Positions 55,376-64,000 of a stretch of 64,000 nt of DNA are shown piece by piece. Positions within the stretch are counted from its first letter, which is position 1, and each line of letters begins with the position of its first letter. The translations under genes were made by a program, and so were the position numbers. A model generated the notes under the pieces. That model ran no database searches, was not told the origin of the DNA, and worked only from the letters and a program-made list of their open reading frames with translations. The stretch is from Diadophis punctatus similis (taxonomy: Eukaryota > Chordata > Lepidosauria > Squamata > Dipsadidae), in contig JALIGW010000003.1 in the NCBI GenBank assembly GCA_023053685.1, positions 52,751,496-52,815,495 of the forward strand, given 5' to 3'.

Positions 55376-56940
55376 TAGTGGATTATGTCTATTAAGATTT
55401 GGATGGGATTAACATGATTCAACTGGTCCTTTTAGATATCTCAGCAGCTTTCAGTACCATTGACCATGGTATCCTTCTGGACTAACTTTGGAAGTTGGGT
55501 ATTGGAGGCATTTTTTTACCATGTTTCTGATCTGTTCTCAGTGTAACTGGACAGGGGAGGTCAGTTTGGTAGCTATTCCCTTTTGTGGTTCCATAGGGCT
55601 CAATCCACTCCCCATTAATGTTTATCATTTACATTAAGACTATTTAGAAGGTAATATGTCAGTTCAGGGTTCAGTACTATCAGTATGCTAACCGTAGCTT
55701 TGCATCTCTACCTCAGGATATGCTGGTGATGCTATTGAGGTCTTGTCCCGGTTCTGGAGGTGGTGAATGGGAAAGAAAAGATTAAAACTGAATCCTAGCA
55801 TGATGGAATTATTGTGTGCCCATCAGGATTGTCAGGCAGATCTAGTAGTGTCACTAGGTGGGAAAATATGAAGGAGCAAGTCCTTGACAGCAGGTCAGGT
55901 CTTCCTGGAGTCACAGCTCCTGCTGAAGCTTTTACTCAGCTTGGTGACTATTGTGGACAATAGGAACTAGCTACAGTGTCTCTTGCTCTGGTCACTCAAA
56001 GCAATGGCTGGGCCAGGGAGAGAAGTAAAAAGAGGGATCAGTTTAGAATCAGTACGTAGCCACAAATGAATTAAGTCCAACCCACTTTGATTGCCATTGA
56101 ACCTTATCTAGCTCTAACCCAATGAACCCAACAGTTTGTTGTGAAGATTCCTATGCAGGGGCTTTGTAACAATAAATCAGTTTAATTGGACTTTCATGTG
56201 TGGACTTGGTTTTTGATGCCTGACAAATGCACTCCATATGAGACTGCCTTAAAGATCACGCAGAAGCTTCAGTTGGTTCAAAATGCAATGGCCCATGTAG
56301 TATCTGGCACTTGCTGATGGGAACATTTTATACACTTGGTTCCAATAGGTTCATGGCTACAATTTAAAATACTGGTTGTTAGCCTATAAAGCCTTTATGC
56401 TTTGGCACCAAGATACCTTCAGGACCATGGACACCGGCTAGAAGTGGTCCAACCAATCCAATCTTGTTGGGAAAAGCAGGCGATGTTTTCCCACTTTGGG
56501 GAGGTGGAGAGGCCCAAAGCACACAGATGCTTCTTTTCGGCCAGCCCTCCACATGGCCTCCCTGTGGAGTTTATGATACCTCCAACCTTAGCCATCTTTC
56601 AGAAGCAGCTAACAATGGAATTCTTCAAGGCAGCCTTTAGATCTTGGTGCCCAGTTTGAATTTTGGGGTTGTTGTTGTTTGCTATGCTTTAAAAAGCTTT
56701 TATTATTTTAACCTGACATGAATGTTTTAGTGGTTTATGTTTTATGAATCTTGCCTGGAGTCCTGTGGGACTGAGGCTAAGCATTAAATGAATGAATAAG
56801 TAGATAAATGCTATATCCCACAGAGAGTTGCATACACCATGGGGAAATAGATGTTCCAAGAAATGCTTACCAAGCTTACTTGAGCATGTAAAACTGTCCT
56901 TGTGCAGTCTGTTCAACATTTCTAGAAAGAAATACACATA

Positions 56941-57475
56941 CCGTATTTTTTGGAGTATAAGACGCACCTTTTTCCTCCCTAAAAGAGGCTGAAAATTTGG
57001 GTGCGTCTTATACTTCGAATGTAGCTTTTTCGAAGCTTTTTTCCCCAGCCCTAATGAGGTGCTAACAATTTTCCCGGCTTCCTATTCCCTCCGAAGAAGG
57101 TTTTTTCCAGCCCCAAGTCTTTGCAGTTTTCATTCCTTCCTTGTTTTCATTCCTACTCCCTCTGAAAAAGTGGTGCTTTTTAGCTCTAACGCGGTGCTAA
57201 CGATCTTCCTGGCTTGCTGCATTTATTTTTATTCCTACTCCCTCCGAAGCAGTTTTTCCTGCCCTAAGTCTTTGCAGGCTTGCTTTCATTCCTACTCCCT
57301 CTGAAAAAGGCTTTTTCAGCCCTAACCATAGGATAAAATAATGTGCTGAAGCTGAACAGACTAAGGATGCTAGCCAGATGAATACCTGGTAGGTAGATTC
57401 CCCCCCCCTATTTTCCTCCCCCAAAACTAAGGTGCGTCTTATACTGCGGTGCGTCTTATACTCCAAAAAATACGG
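56941..57475. mobile_element. TA-target MITE (CCGTATTTTTT ends), 535 bp
   Basis: Starts CCGTATTTTTTGGAGTATAA after TA (56939-56940) and ends ATACTCCAAAAAATACGG before TA (57476-57477). GGTGCGTCTTATACT motifs repeat near both ends. The interior has tandem-like TTCCTGCCCTAAGTCTTTGC units of roughly 70-100 bp (57080-57320). Confidence 0.92.
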
Positions 57476-57479
57476 TACC

Positions 57480-58865
57480 TCTCAAATGCATGGGGTTTTA
57501 TTTTTAATTAAATTGTTTCATATTAAAATGTGGCTAATCCTCAAGAATGTTTGGACACCCAGAAATTAGGATATATATCATCAAAAATACATCACTGATT
57601 CATTTAAATTATTTTTAAAGTGCCCCTTTATTTGAAAGTAAGCCACAATATTAAACACCCTCTCCCAATGGATAAAATACTTTGGAACAGAAAAAAGTAA
57701 TAGTAAACAGTAAAATGTTCAAATTCAAATAACTGTAGCTAAAAGCTTGAGTAACGGTTGGATCTTTCCAGGCATTAATATCTGCAGAAAATTCCTTGCT
57801 TTCGAGAGCCTCTTACCTTGGCATCAGAGAAAACTTTGCTTTGCATGCTCCCAAGCTATGGAATTCACCCTTTTGAAAGATTTATTTGACTTTCAATCCA
57901 TTTTAAAAATAACAATAGTAATAATTAAGGGTTGCATTTTAAGAAACATTTTTGATATCGCTATGTTCTTTTATTTGTGTTATAATGGCTTGTTTATTTG
58001 ACTTCTGTTAACCATGGCACCTGTCTTGTTGAATGAAAAAGCATGGTGTTAATAAAATAAGTAACCAAAAATAAAATCACTGCCAGAAATAAAACTTGCT
58101 GATTGGATTATACCCCCCTCCCCCAAAAAAGTTCAAAACAGATAACTAAGATCTGTGGGGTTCTAAAGATATTTGTTCTTCCAGCATTATTGATCAATTT
58201 AAAAGCCGCTATTGCCACCTAGTGATTCTTTACTGCATTGTAGTACAAAAAGCAGATAGCGACTAAGGAATTATTTGGATATCAACAGATACAACAGGTG
58301 CACCAAGGAAAAGCTCTTTCATCTTCCCATTATCCCCAGAAGGTCTTCTTCGCGGTAGATTCCAGGAAGTGCAACTCGGGGCTGAGGGAACAAAGGCTAA
58401 ACCAGCCAGAACTAACTCCAGTTCTATGTTCTTTACACCTGAAGTCCAAAAGGGCTTATTCCAGACAACATTTTTTATTTTAAAACTGATGCAAAAGTAG
58501 ATTTTAAACTATTGCTGTTCTTTATATTTCCTGCTGTATTTTCACTTGATTTGTTTTCACGCTTCACGGTTTTTTCATGAATTCATCTACTTTAAACAGA
58601 GAAGCGCGAGCTGAATAACAGTTTCTAGAAGCAAATACTGGACCCACCAAAAGTGTAAAGAATTCAAGTAATTGTATTTCAGTCCAGTCCCTTAAGCTCT
58701 CAGGGACATATATTCTCTTGAAACTTCAGTCGCTCAAATGATCAACACCAACTGAAAGGTCCAACTAAGAAATTAAATTATCTTAGCAGCAGCCATTTAT
58801 GGCATTCAAACACTAAGTTGGCCAGTTCAGCTGAGAGTTCTTAGACAGCACCTCCTCTCTACAGT
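57480..58865. other. Unique AT-rich DNA, nothing recognised
   Basis: No repeat ends or exon supported. Confidence 0.45.
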
Positions 58866-58869
58866 ACAT

Positions 58870-59305
58870 AGCAGTAGCACTTAGACTTATATGCAATGTT
58901 CCCTCTAAGCTGCGCTGCCGCGCAGCCGCGCAGCCACGCAAGTAACGAGAGAATGGTGTGCAGCAGTTTCCAACAGCCGTGTGCCATTTTCTAATATCAG
59001 AGGCTGCGCGACTGCGTGCACGCGCACCTGACTAGAGAACAGCACACAGCAGTTTCCAATTTCCGCGCACCGTTTTCTAACGTTAGAGGGACCATTGCTT
59101 ATATGCTGCTTCACAGTGCTTTACAGCCCTCTCTAAGCAGTTTACAGAGTCAGCGTATGGCCCCCAACAATCTGGGTCCTCATTTTACCCACCTCGGAAG
59201 GATGGAAGGCTGAGTCAACCTTGAGCCTGTTGAGATTCAAACTGCCAAATTGCAGGCAGCCAGCAGGCAGCAGAAGTATCCTGTGGTACTGCATTCTAAC
59301 CACAG
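58870..59305 (-). mobile_element. SINE (MIR/L2-tailed family) split by a hAT MITE
   Basis: GCAGTAGCACTTAGACTTATATG ends at 58893 and the SINE resumes with CTTATATGCTGCTTCACAGTG at 59098, continuing to about 59305. Confidence 0.92.
58894..59097. mobile_element. hAT MITE (CAATGTTCCCTCTAA ends), 204 bp
   Basis: Terminal repeats CAATGTTCCCTCTAA and TTAGAGGGACCATTG differ at one base. The perfect 8-bp duplication CTTATATG is at 58886-58893 and 59098-59105. The interior is GC-rich, with GCGCAGCCGCGCAGCC and CGTGCACGCGCACC. Confidence 0.95.
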
Positions 59306-59515
59306 CTTGTGGTTAGCCCTCTACCTCCCCTACCTGCTTCCTGGTGTTCATGCTTGAGGGAGCAACTCAGTTCTCTGCCTAGATAGTGAGCTTATTTGAG
59401 GCCACGCCTGACTGGAGGATGAGGAAGTTTGAATAGGTTTCACTAGAGAGATCGACGAGCAGTTCTTGTTACTTTAGGGCTCCCTGGCTCCCTGGTTGAA
59501 TCTGTTGATGTTGTC

Positions 59516-59833
59516 AGTTGATGCTACCAGTTCGCCTGAACCGGTAGCAACCCACTGGTGATGTCATAATGATGTCATGGAACAAGTTCAGTCAGTGCCG
59601 GTCCGTGGGTGCCGCCATCTTTCTTTCTTTCTTTTTTTTGATTTTTTTTTGATTTTTTTTCCGGGTTTTTTTTCTTCTGCTCATGCACAGAAGCTGAGTT
59701 TCCAGCACTGTGCATGCATCACCATCTTGTTTTCGGCCTTTTTTTAAAAAAAAATTTTTTTTCAACATTGTGCATGCCCACACAGTGTGGGAGGAAGTGA
59801 ACCGGCAGTGAGGTAAGTAAGAACCCACCCCTG
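59516..59833. mobile_element. hAT MITE, ACCGGT family, left end eroded
   Basis: CTACCAGTTCGCCTGAACCGG and the right end AGTAAGAACCCACCCCTG belong to the family. The left terminus is shortened and no 8-bp duplication is visible. T-rich and A-rich slippage blocks occur at 59625-59680 and 59742-59765. Confidence 0.75.
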
Positions 59834-59839
59834 CCTTGA

Positions 59840-60255
59840 TCCTCCTGACTGGACAAAGCAGCAGGCTTTAGAGAATGTTTCTGACAGTTGCTGTTGGCAC
59901 ATCTAGATGGGGAATGAAATTTCCTCAATATCATATTGTTCCAGTCCTCAATAAGGCAATACTGTGGATGAGTAGAGGTGAGGTCTATGGACCAATTTAC
60001 GCATTTAGTAGGAGAGGAAGAAAAGGGTAAATCTGTTTGGTGGAAAAATATAGCATTGCAATTCAGATCTTTTAGACACATTTAGACCCAGTTTCACAAA
60101 GTGCCTTTTAAATGGATGAGAGTGGGGCACTGTAGCATATCTTAAATTGCATCGATAAATTCTCTTTCATATTTGGTAACATTTAGTAGAGGTTTTTCCT
60201 GTTCTTGGTGTCAAGTGAGAGTTTTCTGTGAAGTAGCACCATCTGCTGACAAGTC
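59840..60255. other. Unique DNA, nothing recognised
   Basis: No repeat ends or exon seen. Confidence 0.5.
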
Positions 60256-60256
60256 A

Positions 60257-61335
<1,079 letters not shown>

Positions 61336-61337
61336 TA

Positions 61338-61868
61338 AAATAGAATAGAATTCTTTATTGGCCAAGTGTGATTGGAGACACAAGGATTTTGTCTTCGGTG
61401 CATAAGCTCTCAATGTATATAAAAGTTATAAGTGATAAATCATGATCATAGTCATAAGATACAACACCTAGTGAGAGCCCTAGGATATAAATAAGCATTC
61501 AACATAAATCATACTAGGAAACCAAATAAAACAATATAAATCATAAAGATACAAGCAACAAAGTTATAGTGCTTCTCTATTTATAGTCTATAAGTAGAAA
61601 AGGAGATAGATAATAGGAAAGATGAGAAGAATAATAGTCATACACCCTTACTAAATAGTTTAACAGTATTGTGGAAATTAGTTGTTTAGCAGAGTGATAG
61701 CATGGATGGGGATGGGGGAACTGTCCTTGCGTCTAGTTGTTCTGGTGTGCAATGCCCTATAGCGTCGTTTTGAGGGTAGAAGTTGAAACAATTTAAAGAG
61801 GTCCTGCCTGCCTGCTCTTTTGTGATCTACTTCATAGAGGCTTAGTGTTGAGGTTCCATACAACAGGT
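61338..61868 (-). mobile_element. CR1-L3 LINE 3' end with (AATAG)n tail
   Basis: AATAGAATAGAATTCTTTATTGG at the start on the plus strand and, further on, the minus-strand peptides STLSLYEVDHKRAG and RRYRALHTRTTRRKDS match the L3 C-terminus. 5'-truncated; the 3' UTR is nearly collinear with 46888-47300. Confidence 0.85.
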
Positions 61869-61869
61869 G

Positions 61870-62325
61870 GAAGCATTATTGGATTATTTCCTTTCTCTCA
61901 TTACTTTGCAAGACCATTTTTAGAAGAAAAGTAGCTTTTGTTGCGACAGAAAAAACAGCACCTACACACATAGGCAATACTCAGAGAGACAAGAAATTCA
62001 AAGAACACTTAACACAATGGGTATCCTGTAGAGAGGCTTGCTGAGAAATTAGCAGTCCAGTATCTCTAGCTTGCTTCACCCTCTTATATACAATAGACTA
62101 AGCAGTCTCTTTAGCACCTTAAAGCACAGCACATATTTCAATGAACCAACTCTTCCCATGTCCCAGGACAACAGCTGGGGCATGCAGTGGTCTTTTCATT
62201 CTTGTCTTCAATTCAGGTTTTTTTTTTTCTGAATAACTCTCCAGGATTTAGAATGAGATGGGGCATGTAATTCTCTGGACCTGCACAAAACAAGTCACGG
62301 ATTTTCTGAACTGAGGATCTAGCTA
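61870..62325. other. Unique DNA, nothing recognised
   Basis: No repeat ends or exon seen. Confidence 0.5.
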
Positions 62326-62329
62326 AATC

Positions 62330-62423
62330 AGAGATGGGGGAACAATGACCCTCTTCATGACTTATGGACTCCAACTCCCAGAATTCCTGAGCCAGTACAG
62401 GCAATCTTTGCCCAGCCCTACTA
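62330..62423. mobile_element. Decayed hAT family A MITE
   Basis: CAGAGATGGGGGAACAATG, then TTATGGACTCCAACTCCCAG and AATTCCTGAGCCAG, match the left arm. The right arm is mostly lost (CAATCTTTGCCCAGCCCTA). Confidence 0.6.
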
Positions 62424-62699
62424 TGAACCTCTGTAGCAAGGTAACTTGTGGGTGCAGTTTTAAACTTAGCCACCAGAGGGCAATGCCTCTTGTATTTTCC
62501 ACTACTGTATTGCAAAGGTGAGATGTCCAATCTATTGGTGATCCTTCGGCTTTATCTTTCCAATTTTTCAATATTTCCAATATTTATCTTTCCTATTATC
62601 AGAAACAAAAACTAGAGCTACAGTCCCATGCAGCATTGACTATGGTGGATAACAACATGGAAATGACTTCAGTGTAAACCTAAATAAGAATGCAATGCA

Positions 62700-62830
62700 A
62701 CTGGCAAGTGAAATGCCGCATATATAAGCGCACCAGCGTGCCTACTGTCCCTGTCCTACTCTTCCCATTATTCATACTCATTTCGTATGCATATACATTA
62801 CCTGTTTATACAGTACATACAGTAAATCTA
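62700..62830 (+). mobile_element. LINE 3' UTR fragment, AAATA-tailed family
   Basis: AAGCGCACCAGCGTGCCTAC and CTGTCCCTGTCCTACTCTTC match the 3' UTR block at 7785-7815. The tail is missing. Confidence 0.6.
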
Positions 62831-62948
62831 AAGTTTAGTCCTGTGTGGCTGACTGGCAAATTCTCAGAATTAAAGTCTACATATCTTAACGTTGTTAAGG
62901 TTGAGAAACAGTGTTCTATAGTTTTCTATCCTTCCAAACCATGCTTGC

Positions 62949-63184
62949 CTCCATTAACCCTATCAACTACTTCATGCTTTGCATTTTCTTCCTTATTCTC
63001 ATACTGTAAATCAGGCCTGTCCAACGTTGGCAACTTTAAGACCTGTGGACTTCAACTCCCATAATTCCCCAGCCAGAATGGGAGTCAAAGCCCACAAAGT
63101 TGCCAACATTGGACAGCCCTGATTTACAGTATGAGAATAAGGAAGAAAATGCAAAGTATGAAGTAGTTGATAGGGTTAATGGAG
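62949..63184. repeat. Inverted duplication: MITE plus 63-bp flank
   Basis: Left flank 62949-63011 (CTCCATTAACCCTATCAACT...) and right flank 63122-63184 are reverse complements with one difference. Between them lies a palindromic hAT family A MITE (CAGGCCTGTCCAACG to ACAGCCCTG). The bases next to the MITE, GTAAAT and ATTTAC, are inverted rather than direct repeats. Confidence 0.92.
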
Positions 63185-63216
63185 ATATTTCAATTTCAAT
63201 TCATCTTGATACCTAC

Positions 63217-63465
63217 CAGAGGTGGGTTTCAGCAGGTTCTGACCAGTTCTGGAGAACTGGTAGCGGAAATTTTGAGTAGTTTGGAGAACTGGTAAATACC
63301 ATCTCTGACTGGCCCCGCCCCCATCTATTCTCTGCCTCCCGAGTCCCAGCTGATCGGGAGGGAATGGGGATTTTGCAGTAAACTTCCCCTGCCACGCCCA
63401 CCAAGCCATGCCCACCAAGCCACACCCACAGAACCGGTAGTAAAAAATTATGAAACCCACCACTG
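63217..63465. mobile_element. hAT MITE, CAGCAGGTTC family, 249 bp
   Basis: Ends CAGAGGTGGGTTTCAGCAGG and TGAAACCCACCACTG. Flanks ATACCTAC (63209-63216) and ATACCCAC (63466-63473) are an 8-bp duplication with one change. Confidence 0.9.
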
Positions 63466-63755
63466 ATACCCACCCAGTGCTTAGCTAACCAAACCCCAAG
63501 ACTTAGGGTTTTACTTCCCAGTGGAATATTTTTGTCTCCAATCTTCTAATCCAGCCTTCCCCAAATTAACGTTTTCCAGATGTGCTGGCCCTCAGGGGTC
63601 ACCTTCCCTATTTAGCATGACAAATATTCTGGAAGATTTTCCAGGTTGGTATCAGCTTACAGCTTTCTTTTTTATTATGCCAGAGTATATAATCATGTAA
63701 TATATAATGTGATATTATGGCATATATCACATTATCACAGAGCAAGGGTTTGCAA

Positions 63756-63978
63756 CAGTGGTGGGTTCCTACCGGTGTGGTCTAGTGCGCTGTTCCAGTA
63801 GGGACCCACCGAGCTCCGGTGCCGTCTTCGCCGGTCCGTCGTGAGGCACCATCTTTTTTCTGGAATTTTTGGACTTTTTTTGCTTCCTGAGCATACGCAG
63901 AAGCAAAATTGCATGCGCATGAAATGAGATAATGTACGCACAGCGCACCGGTAGGCAGGTAAGAGGAATCCGCCCCTG
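63756..63978. mobile_element. hAT MITE, ACCGGT family, 223 bp
   Basis: Ends CAGTGGTGGGTTCCTACCGG and GAGGAATCCGCCCCTG. Flanks GTTTGCAA (63748-63755) and GTCTGCAA (63979-63986) are an 8-bp duplication with one change. It has the GCATGCGCATGAAAT text of the GC-rich members. Confidence 0.9.
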
Positions 63979-64000
63979 GTCTGCAATGCTTATCTTCCAC

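Larger units (their letters stand above)
52741..56820 (+). mobile_element. L2 LINE, nearly full length but decayed, split three times
   Basis: The parts are in order on the plus strand. Endonuclease: VMVKQAALVCIKTWLS near 52880 and LVLGDFDFYVVGF near 53190. Middle part: SMAIKSKIFLLSSLIAS (53940) and VTRTIFCQ...LEEMDRVLFTM (54150-54250). RT: STGWE-like WTWEIVNASFTEGMF (54450-54500) and LVLLDISAAFSTIDHGILLD (55420-55490). Late RT: ITQKLQLVQNAMAHVVSGT (56255-56310). 3' UTR to about 56815, with TCTTGCCTGGAGTCCTGTGG. Stops and frameshifts are frequent. Interrupted by a SINE (53375-53607), a hAT MITE (54274-54407) and a LINE tail (54885-55375). Confidence 0.8.

Overview
This window looks like intergenic DNA from a squamate reptile, most likely a snake. 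The evidence is the repeat content. There are CR1-L3 LINEs whose tails end in (AATAG)n, a tail reported for snake CR1-L3 elements. There is also a Bov-B 3' end, a Sauria-type tRNA SINE, MIR/L2-tailed SINEs, L2 and CR1 LINEs, dozens of hAT and TA-target MITEs, and long expanded microsatellites. I found no host protein-coding exon, tRNA, rRNA or CRISPR array. The only long reading frame belongs to a retrotransposon.

Layout. 0.1-2.2 kb is a decayed CR1 LINE broken by a 638-bp hAT MITE and a foreign LINE tail. 2.2-6.3 kb is mostly unique DNA with nested hAT MITEs and a SINE. 6.7-8.2 kb is a pogo/mariner-like element broken by another MITE and followed by a LINE 3' end with a long (AT)n. 10.6-15.7 kb holds a LINE C-terminus, an inverted repeat with hammerhead-like boxes, hAT MITEs, a Bov-B tail and a Tigger-like MITE. 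17.1-20.6 kb is the best-preserved element: a CR1 ORF2 (endonuclease plus reverse transcriptase) on the minus strand with one in-frame stop, sitting inside a hAT element. 23-26.3 kb holds decayed LINE fragments. 28.6-30.3 kb is a MITE cluster. 32-35.4 kb has a long TC/AC microsatellite, a Sauria SINE split by a MITE, and a 5'-truncated L1 with a 15-bp target duplication. 38-40 kb is a CR1 split by a solo ERV LTR and a hAT MITE. 41-42 kb, 46.9-48.5 kb and 61.3-61.9 kb are CR1-L3 copies. 52.7-56.8 kb is an old, nearly complete L2 split by a SINE, a hAT MITE and a LINE tail. 58.9-64 kb holds a SINE/hAT nest, an unusual inverted duplication around a MITE, and more hAT copies.

The strongest evidence is structural. 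Many MITEs have exact 8-bp target duplications that I read off both flanks, which fixes their borders and shows the order of nested insertions. The most interesting leads are: (1) GC-rich MITEs carrying palindromic TGCGCATGCGCA motifs that match the NRF1 consensus; (2) retroelement ends with hammerhead-like CTGATGA...GAAA boxes around a pairable stem; (3) a 63-bp inverted flank around a MITE that lacks a direct target duplication; (4) the nearly intact CR1; (5) several unique, AT-rich stretches with many homeodomain-like sites that could be conserved noncoding elements. Family names come from memory of repeat families and were not checked against a library.
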